A stretch of DNA of 64,000 bases, from assembly GCA_046351455.1 (NCBI GenBank), contig JAXLYM010000003.1, positions 562,360 to 626,359 of the forward strand. Direction: 5' to 3'. This document shows positions 27,804-37,403 of this stretch, one piece after another. The notes beneath the pieces are model-generated. The model worked only from the letters and a program-made list of their open reading frames with translations, was not told the origin of the DNA and made no database searches. Each line of letters starts with the position of its first letter. The first letter of the stretch is position 1. The translations under genes were made by a program, and so were the position numbers. The stretch comes from JADJRH01 sp046351455 (GTDB lineage: Bacteria > Myxococcota_A > Polyangia > Polyangiales > Polyangiaceae).

Positions 27804-29345
27804 TCAGGCGGAGATCCGCCTCACCGCGTCTTCCATGGAAAACGGTGAGAACCACCCGGCCACGTCGACGGTGTCCCGGATCACCCCATCGGCCGGCGTG
27901 AACTCGTTCGTGTGGGAGGAGTACACGTAACGAGACTGCCACTCTGCGGGCCGCGTCGCCACGTCCCGGATCGCGCCGAGGATCGCCTCGACCTCGTCGT
28001 TCGTCGTCGTCGGATGGAGGGACACGCGCACCCAGCCCGGCTTCTCCGACAGGTCGCCGGAGTCGATGAGATCCGTGATCCGCTTCGACCGATTGGGGTC
28101 CACGTGGAGCAGGTAATGCCCGTACGTCCCGGCGCACGAGCACCCGCCGCGCACCTGCACGCCGGCCGCGTCGCTGAGCGCGCGCACCATCAAGTTGTAG
28201 TGCACGCCCTCCGTATAGAAAGAGAAGATGGGCAGTCGCTCGCCCACGTTGTCCGCCAGCACGTGCACGCCCGGGATCGCCCGCAGCCCCGCGAGCGCCC
28301 GCTTCACGAGCTCGTTCTCGCGCGCCTTCATCCGCGCCGTCCCCATGCTCTCCTTGAGCCGGATCGCCAGCGCGATCTTGATCGCTTGCAGGATGCCGGG
28401 AGTCCCGCCGTCCTCCCGCTGCTCCACGTCCTCCACGTACCGATACTCCCCCCATGGGTTCGTCCACGAGACGGTGCCGCCGCCTGGCTGATCCGGAACA
28501 GGGGTTGTATACAGCCGCGCGTCGAACACCAGGACGCCGCTCGTCCCGGGGCCGCCGAGGAACTTGTGCGGCGAGAACACGATGGCGTCGAGCTTCTCCA
28601 TCGGATCCGCGGGGTGCATGTCGATGTCCACGTACGGCGCGGAAGCCGCGAAGTCCACGAAGCACAGGCCCCCGTGCTCGTGCATGATCTTCGCCATCTT
28701 GTGGTACGGAGTCTGAATGCCAGTCACGTTCGAGCAGGCCGAGAACGCGCCGATCTTGAGCTTGCGCCCCGCGTGCCGGACGAGGCGCGCCCGCAGATCG
28801 TCGAGATCCACGAGGCCCGCGGCGTCCGGCTGGACACACTCCACGTCCGCCACCGTCTCCAGCCAGGACGTGTGATTGGAGTGGTGCTCCATGTGCGTCA
28901 CGAAGACGACCGGGCGCTCCGACTCCGGATAATGGATGAACCGCTCCATCGACCCGGGGGCGCGCAGACCGAGGATGCGTTGCAGCTTGTTCACGGCCTC
29001 CGTCATGCCGAAGCCGGTGGCGATGAGCACGTCCCCGTCCCCCGCGTTCACGTGCCGTTTCACGATCTGGCGCGCCTCGTGGTACGCGGCCGACATGCGC
29101 GCGCCGACGAGGCTGGAGCCCGAGTGCGTGTTGCCCATGAACGGGCCAATCTGCCCCGCGAGCCGCTCCTCCACCGGCCGGTAGAGCCGCCCGCTCGCCG
29201 TCCAGTCCGCGTAGATCAGCCGGCGCTCCCCGAAGGGCGTCGCGAACGTCACGTCCTGTCCGATGATGTTGTCACGGAAGGGCTGAAACTGCCGCTCCAG
29301 CGAGGGAGCGACGGGACATGGGGGAGAGGGGGAATCGAGCAGCAT
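27804..29345 (-). CDS. PLP-dependent class V aminotransferase (cysteine desulfurase-like)
   Basis: A 513-residue protein with the class V fold. The PLP lysine is Lys261 in VFSPHKFLGGPG, preceded by VDFAASAPYVDIDMH (the Asp that binds the pyridine nitrogen). The His-rich THMEHHSNHTSW block is where PLP-stacking residues sit. The Cys in QVRGGCSCAG near residue 410 occupies the region of the SufS/CsdA catalytic Cys loop, but the context differs. It is longer than SufS (about 410) because of insertions. No suf or isc genes are near, so it may be a desulfurase, a selenocysteine lyase or an isopenicillin-N-epimerase-like enzyme. Start MLLDSPSPP at 29345. Confidence 0.88.
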   Translation of the reverse strand: MLLDSPSPPCPVAPSLERQFQPFRDNIIGQDVTFATPFGERRLIYADWTASGRLYRPVEERLAGQIGPFMGNTHSGSSLVGARMSAAYHEARQIVKRHVNAGDGDVLIATGFGMTEAVNKLQRILGLRAPGSMERFIHYPESERPVVFVTHMEHHSNHTSWLETVADVECVQPDAAGLVDLDDLRARLVRHAGRKLKIGAFSACSNVTGIQTPYHKMAKIMHEHGGLCFVDFAASAPYVDIDMHPADPMEKLDAIVFSPHKFLGGPGTSGVLVFDARLYTTPVPDQPGGGTVSWTNPWGEYRYVEDVEQREDGGTPGILQAIKIALAIRLKESMGTARMKARENELVKRALAGLRAIPGVHVLADNVGERLPIFSFYTEGVHYNLMVRALSDAAGVQVRGGCSCAGTYGHYLLHVDPNRSKRITDLIDSGDLSEKPGWVRVSLHPTTTNDEVEAILGAIRDVATRPAEWQSRYVYSSHTNEFTPADGVIRDTVDVAGWFSPFSMEDAVRRISA

Positions 29346-29529
29346 GGCGCCTGTGCCGGAGCCCGAGAGGCCTTCCGGAATGGCGACGCTACTCGCGCCG
29401 CCGCCCGATCGCAATCCACGTTTGCGCCGCGCCCCCACGCAGAAACGACGCAATCCGCAGGGCAGTGACGCGCCACGACTCCGCGCGACGGCCGCGTGTC
29501 ACGTCACGTCACCGCTCGGCCGCGCCGCG

Positions 29530-31035
29530 TCATCCGGTGATCTGCGCGACCACCCGATTGGCGCTCTCGAAGGCCCCCTGCATCCACCCGGACCAGGGCG
29601 ACGTGTGCTCTCCGCAGAAGTAGACCCGGCCCTCCGGCGCCTTCGACGCGGGCATCCAGTCGGCGATCTCTCCCGGCTTGTAATAGCCCCATCCGCCGCC
29701 CACCCACGGATCGTCCTGCCAGATCTTGTATTGCGCGCTGTCCATCTCCGTGTCGATCTCCGGGAAGAACGTGGAGATGGCCGCCTTCGCGTAATCGACC
29801 CTCGCGGCCTCCGCCTGCGCCGCGAAATCGAGGGCGCTCTGGTTCTGCATGTACGCGAGGAAGAGGCCCGTGTCCCCGTCCTGCACGGCGGTGAGGTCCC
29901 ACAGGCGCTCGATGGCCGTGTCGGTCCGCGCGATCTTGAGGCCGCCGATGCCCTTGGTCGTCCAGAACCGCGTCTTCGTCTGCATGTAGCAGCGCGACAC
30001 GGGCATGTAGCTCATGCCGTTCACGACGGCCGTCTTCACCTCGGAGAAGGCCGGAGTCACCTTCACCTTCCGCAGCGTGGTGAACGGGATCGCGCACACG
30101 CACAGATCGGCCGTCACCTTGCCTTCCATGCCGGCGTTCTCGTACGTCACGGTCACGCTGGAGGCGTCCTGTTCGATCGCCGTGACCACGTGCTCGTATT
30201 TCACCACGTCCGCGAGCGCGGTCGTGAACGCGGCCGGGAGCTGGTCGTTGCCGCCCGCGATGGCGTACGTCTTGTCCCATTTCGCGTCCACGACGTCCGC
30301 CATGAGCCAGTAGAGCGCGGCGTCGCTCGTGAGCTCTCCGCCGTTGATCGCGCGGTCGATGAGGAGCACGTCCTCGCTCGCGCCGTTCGCCATCAGGTAC
30401 TGGAAGATGCTCTGATCCTTGTAGTCGAGCGCCTTCCCGGAGGGCCAGTCGATCGCCTTCGGGTCCCCGAGCTCGTCCAGCTTCTCGTACGAGAGCACCA
30501 GCGAGTCCGCGCCGAGCATCTTCTCTTCGGGCTTGAGGCTCAGGAAATCCGGCCAGGCGTCGCCGTCGGCGTGCGTGAAGACGTTGCCCTTCAGGCTGTA
30601 GAGCGACGGGCCGCCCGTGAACTCCCGCAGCGTGAGCTTGAATTCGTCCACGTACTGGAGCGTGAAGTTGTGCGAGTCCGCGATGCGGGTGGCGCCCAGC
30701 TCGGAATACTGGTTGTTCTTCCACCCGTCGCGGAGCGTGTGCACGCGGCCGCCGGTGCGCTTCTGCGCCTCCAGAATGGCCACGATGTTGTAACCGAGCT
30801 TCTTCAGCTCGTAGGCGGAGCAGAGGCCCGCGAGACCTCCCCCGATGACGACGACGGACTTGCCGGAAGACGTCGCGCCCCCCGTCCCGCCGGAGCCTCC
30901 GGAGGACGTGGTGGTGGAGCCCCCGGTGCCTCCCGCTCCCGAGGACTCCGGACCACATCCCGTGAGGGCCTTCGCCGAAGCGAGGGCCATGAGCTGCATG
31001 AACGCGCGGCGCCTGAGAGAGTGCTTGTTGTCCAT
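29530..31035 (-). CDS. Tat-exported flavin amine oxidase lipoprotein
   Basis: A 501-residue protein. The N-terminus carries a twin-arginine motif (LRRRAFMQLM) and ends in ALTGC, so it is probably folded with FAD in the cytoplasm, exported by Tat and lipidated. A 35-residue Gly/Thr/Ser linker follows, then the FAD motif VVVIGGGLAGLCSAYEL and the RTGGRVHTL block of the amine oxidase family. The C-terminal YFCGEHTSPWSGWMQGAFES closes the flavin site. Family members oxidise amines or amino acids with release of peroxide. Substrate unknown. Bacterial amine oxidases tethered by a Gly-rich linker fit the surface lipoprotein style of this genome. Confidence 0.92.
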   Translation of the reverse strand: MDNKHSLRRRAFMQLMALASAKALTGCGPESSGAGGTGGSTTTSSGGSGGTGGATSSGKSVVVIGGGLAGLCSAYELKKLGYNIVAILEAQKRTGGRVHTLRDGWKNNQYSELGATRIADSHNFTLQYVDEFKLTLREFTGGPSLYSLKGNVFTHADGDAWPDFLSLKPEEKMLGADSLVLSYEKLDELGDPKAIDWPSGKALDYKDQSIFQYLMANGASEDVLLIDRAINGGELTSDAALYWLMADVVDAKWDKTYAIAGGNDQLPAAFTTALADVVKYEHVVTAIEQDASSVTVTYENAGMEGKVTADLCVCAIPFTTLRKVKVTPAFSEVKTAVVNGMSYMPVSRCYMQTKTRFWTTKGIGGLKIARTDTAIERLWDLTAVQDGDTGLFLAYMQNQSALDFAAQAEAARVDYAKAAISTFFPEIDTEMDSAQYKIWQDDPWVGGGWGYYKPGEIADWMPASKAPEGRVYFCGEHTSPWSGWMQGAFESANRVVAQITG

Positions 31036-31172
31036 CCTCCCGTGCTATCGGGCGCGCCAGTCCACCGTCAAGCCGCCCCCGTGCACAGCGCCGAACGCGT
31101 TGGATTCAAAGGGCCTTTCCTGGCCGTGCACAGGGCTCTTGACAGGCCCCCTCGTTTGCTTCAGCCGCGCGC

Positions 31173-32297
31173 TCAGAGAGGCCGAGTCGCCTCCGCGCCG
31201 CAGAGCGCCTCGCAAATGGTGAGGCCGGTCTGCACGCAGCGATCGTCCCACTCGGTGTCGCAGCAGTACGAGTCGTTCTCGCAGATCGTCTGGAAGCAGC
31301 GGCCGCACGCGTCGTCGTCCGAAGAGGCCGCCGTCACGCCGTTCACCGTCTCCGGGTGATCGAGGTGGTGCGTCTCCTCCGCCGTGTCCGCGCCGTCGAG
31401 ATCGGCGTCGTCGAGGTCCGCGCCGTCCGCGATCGCCTCGGCCACCGTCATTTCGATCTCGGGGTCAAGCGTGGAATCGGTCACCGTGAGATCCGTCTCG
31501 CCCTCGTACGCCTGACCGCTGGAGCCGCACGTCGCGCCCTTCGCGAAGCCGCCCGCCGGAGACTTCTTCATGCGCGCCTCGGTCTGCGGGCCCCAGTCGC
31601 CGTCGGTCGCGATCTTGTCCTCGGGGTGGTTGCGGTTCCAGAGGCGCTGGAAGGCCTTCACGTCGACTCCCTTGTACGACTTCGCGCCGGCGCCCGCGTA
31701 GTCGAAGTGGACCGGATCCGCGCTGCCGAGCCAGTGGAAGCCGTACGCCTGGAGCGTGCCTTTCCAGCTCGAATACTGGCTCACGTCGAGCGCGAGGCCC
31801 GTCTCGTGGTTGGAGTTGCCCGGCTTCGCCGCGAGGCCGATCCCGCAGCGGCCCGTCTGGTACCACCGATAAAGGAGGTACTGCTGCGCGATCGTGCGGA
31901 GCATCGAGTTGATGGTGATGCTCTTTCCGCCCTTCGACTTGATGGCGGAGGTGAGCTTGTCGCGCGCCGGCTTCTCCAGGTACGAAAACACGCTCGAACC
32001 GTACGACACGCCGGAGAGCGAGCTCATCTTCGCGTAGGCGTCCGCGTTCATGCAGCGGGCCTCTTCGATGATCTGCTTCGACAGGCCCTTCACGCTGCTG
32101 GTCGAGCAGCTGTTCGACACGGCCGAGGCCACGCTGCTGGAGACGCCGTCCTCGGCAATTCCGGGGTCCTCCGTCTCCACCGTGGAGTCGGTGGAGGAGG
32201 TGCAGCCCATGAAGACGGCCGCAGACACGAGGGCCGCGCCGAAGAGGCCGAGAGAAGAGGAGCGCCGCGATTCGGAGGAGGAGGACGAGCGAGCCAT
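31173..32297 (-). CDS. M15-family D,D-carboxypeptidase-like lipoprotein
   Basis: A 374-residue protein. The ATG at 32297 has a strong ribosome-binding site (GGAG at 32305-32308, 7 bases before it). The signal ends in AVFMGC. The zinc peptidase core has SNHETGLALDV (His and Asp ligands) and PVHFDY (His ligand). A peptidoglycan-binding-1-like module follows (FQRLWNRNHPEDKIATDGDW), then an acidic linker and a C-terminal Cys-rich segment with eight cysteines (CGRCFQTICENDSYCC). It probably trims or binds peptidoglycan or a related peptide. The Cys-rich end is of the type seen on myxobacterial secreted proteins. Confidence 0.88.
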   Translation of the reverse strand: MARSSSSSESRRSSSLGLFGAALVSAAVFMGCTSSTDSTVETEDPGIAEDGVSSSVASAVSNSCSTSSVKGLSKQIIEEARCMNADAYAKMSSLSGVSYGSSVFSYLEKPARDKLTSAIKSKGGKSITINSMLRTIAQQYLLYRWYQTGRCGIGLAAKPGNSNHETGLALDVSQYSSWKGTLQAYGFHWLGSADPVHFDYAGAGAKSYKGVDVKAFQRLWNRNHPEDKIATDGDWGPQTEARMKKSPAGGFAKGATCGSSGQAYEGETDLTVTDSTLDPEIEMTVAEAIADGADLDDADLDGADTAEETHHLDHPETVNGVTAASSDDDACGRCFQTICENDSYCCDTEWDDRCVQTGLTICEALCGAEATRPL

Positions 32298-32452
32298 GTC
32301 CCGTCTCCAAGCAGACTCCATACCATCCACAATCCCCTATTTTTGTAGGCGTTCGAATCAAGCCCCCCGGGGTCCCCGGTCCGTGACCCTGGATCAATCA
32401 CGAACCAGTCGAAAGTTCCGCTGATCGTGAATGGCAGTTTGGAAGAGGCGAG

Positions 32453-34000
32453 TCAGGCGCGTTCGAGGATGTTGAGCTCGCGCAGCTTGGGGAGGCGGCG
32501 CTCGCAGAACGAGGACAGCTCCGCCTCCAGCACGGCGCACTGCTCCTCCGCCGTCTCCACCGGCCGGTCGCGCACGAACAGCTTGAGCGGCTGTCGCGCC
32601 ACGAAGGAGCGGATCCACGCGGGGCGCGCGGCCTCCTCCACCTCCGTCACCATCCGGAGACAGACGGCCTCGATCATCGAGATGGGCAGTCCGGCGCCGG
32701 CCGCGGGCACGGCGAGCACCGTCGGCGTCTTCGTCGTGAGGCGCTGCTTCACGACCATGCGGTTGTACGGGAGCACGAAGTGGTGAACCCCGCTGTCCGC
32801 CGTCCCGGTGGGGCGCGAGGGCTCCCGCATCGGAAAGGCCATGTCGGCCATCAAGAGATAAAGGAGCGACTCTCGAAGCTGCTCCGCCGACACACCGTGC
32901 AACGCGGGCTTCCGCAGGAGCTCCGACACCGTGCTCGTGCGCTCGGCCAGCGCCGGGATCAGCGCGTCGTACACGGGCCCTGTCAGATCCAGCGTCGTGA
33001 ACGGCAGCGGGAGCTGGCGCTTGCCGCGATCGTGCGTGCGGAACGAGCCGAAGAGGCTCTCGTTCAAGTAGTCGCGCGCCGTCACGTCGGAGCGCATCAC
33101 CTCCCCCTTCACGTACACGTCGCGGCGGAACAGCTCGTTCAGGGCGAAGTCCTTGAGGCTCTCGTACACCAGGCGATCCGTCACGTCCTTGGTCAACTCG
33201 ACGAGGACCGCGCCGAGCGAGAGGTTACGATAATTGAGGTGCAACGGGAGCTGTCCGACGAAGTGGAGGTCATTGTCCTCCATCTCCCGCGCGACGTCCG
33301 CGAAGTACATCGGGTGCCAGTGCGGCTGCAGATACTCGTGCACGACGTAGGGCAATCCGACCTTCGTCATCGTGTCGACCATCTGCTTCGCGACGGGCGT
33401 GCTCTCGAAGTAGCCAGTCCCCGCGTCGCGCAGCACCTTCGCGAGCGCGAGTCCGCGGCCCGCTTTTTCGAGCGCGGTCCCGTTCACCGTCGCGGCCCCG
33501 TCCTGGATCAGGCGGCGCAGCGGCGAGAGCGCGGCCCACCCCGGAAGAGCGTTGTATCCGACGTAGAGGAGGCCGCCCGGCGCGAGCTTGCGCGAACAGA
33601 CCTCGATGAAGGCCTTCCGCTTCGCCTGGCTCACCCAGGACAGGAAGCCGTGCGCGCAGATGTAATGAAAATTGGGGACGTCCTCGCCCTGGATCTGCTC
33701 GAAATCCCGCTCCAGGAACGAAGCGTTCGTGAGGCCGCCCTTGAGCGCGAGGCTCTGCGCGAAGTGGATGTGCTCGGGGTTGAGATCGATCCCGACGAAG
33801 CGCGAGTCCGGGTTGGCCGCCGCGAAGGTGGCTGTCGCGTCCCCGTTCCCGCACCCGATCTCGCAGTAATCGAAATCGAGCGCGGGGGGCGGCTTCACGC
33901 CGTTGAGCGCCGCCACCAGCCGGAGCAGCGGCGGGCTCATGTCGTTCGTGAAGGTCCGCAGGTACGGGACCTCGGTCGTGTACTCGCCGCCGGTCGTCAC
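32453..34000 (-). CDS. SAM-dependent methyltransferase with methyltransferase regulatory domain
   Basis: A 515-residue soluble protein. Residues about 35-190 are a class I methyltransferase with motif I FDYCEIGCGNGDATATFA, an acidic end of strand 2 (FVGIDLNPEH) and FHYICAHGFLSWVS. The middle (about 215-300) matches the methyltransferase regulatory domain (PF10119), and the C-terminus is the PKMT-like region (rickettsial protein lysine methyltransferase style). It may methylate a protein. The GTG start at 34000 overlaps the TGA of the malic enzyme (GTGA), so the two are translated from one mRNA, an unexpected pairing. Confidence 0.88.
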   Translation of the reverse strand: MTTGGEYTTEVPYLRTFTNDMSPPLLRLVAALNGVKPPPALDFDYCEIGCGNGDATATFAAANPDSRFVGIDLNPEHIHFAQSLALKGGLTNASFLERDFEQIQGEDVPNFHYICAHGFLSWVSQAKRKAFIEVCSRKLAPGGLLYVGYNALPGWAALSPLRRLIQDGAATVNGTALEKAGRGLALAKVLRDAGTGYFESTPVAKQMVDTMTKVGLPYVVHEYLQPHWHPMYFADVAREMEDNDLHFVGQLPLHLNYRNLSLGAVLVELTKDVTDRLVYESLKDFALNELFRRDVYVKGEVMRSDVTARDYLNESLFGSFRTHDRGKRQLPLPFTTLDLTGPVYDALIPALAERTSTVSELLRKPALHGVSAEQLRESLLYLLMADMAFPMREPSRPTGTADSGVHHFVLPYNRMVVKQRLTTKTPTVLAVPAAGAGLPISMIEAVCLRMVTEVEEAARPAWIRSFVARQPLKLFVRDRPVETAEEQCAVLEAELSSFCERRLPKLRELNILERA

Positions 34001-35730
34001 TTCGCAGCCGTCGCGGGGACCATGGGGAGGTACGTCGGGTGCCAGAACTTCGCCTCCACGTAAGCCTCCGCCGACTCGGGGGTGACGCCCTTCGCCGTGG
34101 CGACTCCATCGGCAAAGGCCTGCCGGATGACCGCGGCGGCGACGCGCTTCGAGACCTGCTGCAGCTCCACGACGGGCGGGTACACGAGCCCGTGACCGAC
34201 GTGCTTCTCCTCTGTATACGCCGTGAGCGCCTCCGACCCGGCCATCACCATGTTGTCGGTGATCTCCCGCGCCTCCGACAGGATCGCGCCCATCCCGAGG
34301 CCGGGGAACACGAACGCGTTGTTGCCCTGTCCGATGTGGTGCGTCACCCCGTTGTGCACCACCGGCGCGAAGGGGCTGCCCGTCGCGACGATCGCGCGGC
34401 CGTCCGTCCAGGCGAGGATGTCCTCGGGGAGGGCCTCGCACAGGGACGTCGGGTTCGACAGCGGGAAGACGATCGGGCGATCCGTATTCTCGGCCGCGGC
34501 GCGGACGATCGGCTCGCTGAACGAGTGGGGCTGTCCGGAGAGGCCGAGGAGCACCGTCGCCTTGCCGTTCTTGATCGTCTCCAGGAGCTTCGGCGCGCGG
34601 CCCTCGAACTTCCAGTCCTTGATGCTCTCCGGATCGTGGCAGAAGCGGTGTTTGTAGTCCTCCATCGCTCGGTTATTGAGCAGGAGCCCCTTCGAATCGA
34701 GGACGAACACGCGCGCGAGGGCCTCTTTTTCGGACAGGCCGTCTCGCATGAGGCCCTTCAGGATCGCGTCGGCCACGCCGGCGCCGCCCGCGCCCGCGCC
34801 GTAGACCACGACGCGCTGGTCCTTGAGCGTCTCTCCCTTGAGCTTGCACGCCGCGCGGACGCCCGCGAGCGCCACCGCGCCGGTGCCCTGGATATCGTCG
34901 TTGAACGACGGATGCACCTTGCGATACCGCTCCAGCACCGAGAAGGCCGCCTCTTTGGAGAGGTCCTCCCATTGAATGACGGCGCGCGGACACCGGGCCT
35001 TCACGGCCTGCACGAACTTCTCCACGAAGTCGGCGTACGCCTGGCCGGTGAGCCGCCGCATGCGGGCGCCGAGGTAGAACGGCTCCTCCAACAGGTCTTC
35101 CCGATCGGTGCCGACGTCGAGGCCGACAGGCATGGTGTGGAACGGGCTCACGCCGCCGCCCACCGTGTAGAGAGAGAGCTTGCCGATCGGGATCGCGAGG
35201 CCGCCGTATCCTTGATCGCCGATCCCGAGGATCGCCGACGAGTCCGTCGCGACGATCATCCGCACGTCCTCCCAGGGGTAATTCTCGAGGACGCGCGTCG
35301 CATGATCGATGTTGTCGGGAGTGAGGGAGATGCCGCGCGCGCTCTGGTAGAGGAAGCTGAACTCCTGCACCGCCTGGCCGACGGTGGGAGTGTAGACGAT
35401 GGGCAGCATCTCGGAGAGGTGCCGCTCCAGGAGGGCGTAGAACAGCACCTCGTTGCGCTCCTGAAGAGCGCGCAAAAACTGGTACTTCGCGATCGGGGAG
35501 GGCTCCCGGAGGAAGCCGCGGTGCACGCGCTCGCACTGCTGATCGAGCGTGTTGACGTGCGTGGGCAACAGGCCGTCGACGCCGAGCGCCTGCCGCTCCT
35601 CCAGCGAGAACGCCGTCCCCTTGTTCGTCATGGTGAGACGCAACAGGGCGATCCCGCGGAGGTACACCTCCATGTACTGCTTGCCGTCCGCGCCCCGCTT
35701 GATGTCGAAGTAGCTCGAAATCCTTGCCAT
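33997..35730 (-). CDS. maeA: NAD-dependent malic enzyme (oxaloacetate-decarboxylating)
   Basis: A 577-residue enzyme of the large, eukaryote-like malic enzyme family (MaeA/SfcA). The catalytic Tyr113 is in PIVYTPTVG, the metal ligands are in IQWEDLSKEAAF and FNDDIQGTGAVALAG, and the nucleotide-binding site is VVVYGAGAGGAGVADAIL. It converts malate to pyruvate and CO2 with reduction of NAD(P). An intact full-length gene. The ATG at 35730 (MARISSYFDIKRG) was chosen; upstream codons are out of family. The symbol rests on family assignment; cofactor preference is not proven. Confidence 0.93.
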   Translation of the reverse strand: MARISSYFDIKRGADGKQYMEVYLRGIALLRLTMTNKGTAFSLEERQALGVDGLLPTHVNTLDQQCERVHRGFLREPSPIAKYQFLRALQERNEVLFYALLERHLSEMLPIVYTPTVGQAVQEFSFLYQSARGISLTPDNIDHATRVLENYPWEDVRMIVATDSSAILGIGDQGYGGLAIPIGKLSLYTVGGGVSPFHTMPVGLDVGTDREDLLEEPFYLGARMRRLTGQAYADFVEKFVQAVKARCPRAVIQWEDLSKEAAFSVLERYRKVHPSFNDDIQGTGAVALAGVRAACKLKGETLKDQRVVVYGAGAGGAGVADAILKGLMRDGLSEKEALARVFVLDSKGLLLNNRAMEDYKHRFCHDPESIKDWKFEGRAPKLLETIKNGKATVLLGLSGQPHSFSEPIVRAAAENTDRPIVFPLSNPTSLCEALPEDILAWTDGRAIVATGSPFAPVVHNGVTHHIGQGNNAFVFPGLGMGAILSEAREITDNMVMAGSEALTAYTEEKHVGHGLVYPPVVELQQVSKRVAAAVIRQAFADGVATAKGVTPESAEAYVEAKFWHPTYLPMVPATAAK

Positions 35731-35894
35731 GCGCGGGGAGACTACTACAGGCCGCCACAGGGGGGACGAAGTCTTTTCCGCGGAGGCCGGAGGGACGGAG
35801 CCCCGCTCCTCCAAACCCGATGGGCCGAGTCGCTCGCGCGTGGTAGACTGTCCGACGACAGCTCGTCAGCGAAAAGGCGACAGGGGGGCACATC

Positions 35895-36560
35895 ATGTTT
35901 CGAACCGTCTACTGGCTCGGTATTCCAGCCGCGATCTTCGCCACCTTCGGGTGCAGCGCGCCGGATCCCACGGAGGGGTCGGCGCCCCCGGAGGTCCTCG
36001 GCGAAGGACAGCAAGCCCTGAATGGCTTCTACGTGGAGACACCCATCGTGGGCACCGGCCCGGGGTGCCTGGATCCGCTCACGTACACCGTCACTCCGGA
36101 TGGACAGACCTTCACCGTCTACTTCAGCGGGATGGTGCTGCAGCACCCGCCGGGGCTGACCTACAAGAAGATCAACTGCACCGTCGGCATCAACCTGCAT
36201 CTGCCGGAAGGTCAGCAGTTCAGCATCACCACGGTCGACACGCGCGGATTCGCGCACCTGCCGCAGGGCACCTACGCGGATCAGAGGTCCAAATACTTCT
36301 TCTCGGGCCAGCACCCCGAGCTGCGCGCCCACTCGCGGATCAACGGCTATTACGACGACGACTGGACGTACACGGACGTCTTCGGCATCGGCTCCAGCCT
36401 CCAGTCGCCGTGCGGCGGCCAGGGCACGCTCAACATCGACACGGCGCTCATCCTCAACACCGCGGCGAACCCGCACCAGGACGCCTACATCGACAACACC
36501 ACGGTCGACGGCACGTTCCGGATGGTGTTCCAGAACAACTGGGATCACTGCGAAGGCTGA
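35895..36560 (+). CDS. DUF4360-family lipoprotein
   Basis: A 221-residue exported protein. The signal ends in FATFGC (Cys20). The mature part is a beta-rich DUF4360-like domain: GTGPGCLDPLTYTVTPDGQT, YFSGMVLQHPPG, KKINCTVGINLHLPEGQQFS, and a final Cys-containing SLQSPCGGQGTLNID. Proteins of this family are secreted and of unknown function. A GGGGGG-rich ribosome-binding site precedes the ATG. The next gene, 33 bases on, is its paralog; the shared pattern of four cysteines supports a duplication. Confidence 0.88.
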   Translation: MFRTVYWLGIPAAIFATFGCSAPDPTEGSAPPEVLGEGQQALNGFYVETPIVGTGPGCLDPLTYTVTPDGQTFTVYFSGMVLQHPPGLTYKKINCTVGINLHLPEGQQFSITTVDTRGFAHLPQGTYADQRSKYFFSGQHPELRAHSRINGYYDDDWTYTDVFGIGSSLQSPCGGQGTLNIDTALILNTAANPHQDAYIDNTTVDGTFRMVFQNNWDHCEG

Positions 36561-36593
36561 GCCGGACAGCGCACATCGAAGAGGGAGGGTCCA

Positions 36594-37388
36594 ATGAATT
36601 ACCGCGCTATCGTCTTCGGCCTGACAGGCCTCGTCTGCCTCACCGCCTGGAAGGGGAGCTGCTGCCCCGAATCCAGCGGTGAAGGCGGCTCCACATCGAC
36701 CACCACCACCGGCTGCCCCGCGGGCGGGACCGGCGGACAGACCACCACGGGCGGCGGCGGACAAGGCGGCTCCACCGCGTCCGGCGGACAAGGCGGCTCC
36801 GGCGCACAAGGCGGCTCCGGCGGCTCCACCGCGTCCGGCGGACAAGGGGGCTCCGGCGGCTCCACGCTCATGCCGCCTTCCTTCACCGTGCTCTCGACGA
36901 CGAACGGCGGGCCCGGATGCCCCGCGCCCAACTCCGTCGACGTCGTCCCCGACGCCGAGGGAGCGCGCCTGTCGCTCCACTTCCCCGCGCTGTCGACCCA
37001 GCACACGCCGGGGTCCGGGTTCGCGCACTCCACGTGCGTGACGGGCGTCACGCTCCGCGGCGTCCCGGGCATGCAGTTCACCGCGACGGCCGCGCATTTG
37101 ACGGGGCAGGCGAAGCTCCCCGCGAGCGGCTCCGCGCGCATCAAGACGACGATGTTCTTCGCCGGATCCCCGGCGAGCAGCGACGTCGCGCTGGAGTACA
37201 CCGGCCCGGAGGACGGGCCCATCGACGTGGAGGGAGAGGTGGACGGGGCCGCGCTCCTGCCTTCTCCGTGCGGGGCGGACGCGATCTTCAACGTTCAGGT
37301 CTCTCTGACGCTGGACGTGGAAGACGCGCAGGACGCGAGCATCACGATCGACAGCGCGGAGCTGCCGATCGTTTGGAATGCATGCTGA
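36594..37388 (+). CDS. DUF4360-like exported protein with Gly-rich linker
   Basis: A 264-residue protein. After a signal region (with Cys residues near 23-24) comes a linker of about 70 residues made of GGQGGSTASGG-type repeats. The C-terminal 165 residues align by eye with the preceding gene: GGPGCPAPNSVDVVPDAEG, THTPGSGF-like AHSTCVTGVTLRGVPG, TMFFAGSPAS, LPSPCGADAIFNV and a terminal Cys. So this is a duplicated DUF4360 domain that gained a flexible tether. It is in an operon with 35895-36560 and ends 15 bases before the convergent radical SAM gene. Confidence 0.85.
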   Translation: MNYRAIVFGLTGLVCLTAWKGSCCPESSGEGGSTSTTTTGCPAGGTGGQTTTGGGGQGGSTASGGQGGSGAQGGSGGSTASGGQGGSGGSTLMPPSFTVLSTTNGGPGCPAPNSVDVVPDAEGARLSLHFPALSTQHTPGSGFAHSTCVTGVTLRGVPGMQFTATAAHLTGQAKLPASGSARIKTTMFFAGSPASSDVALEYTGPEDGPIDVEGEVDGAALLPSPCGADAIFNVQVSLTLDVEDAQDASITIDSAELPIVWNAC

Positions 37389-37403
37389 ACACAGTTCGGT
37401 AGA

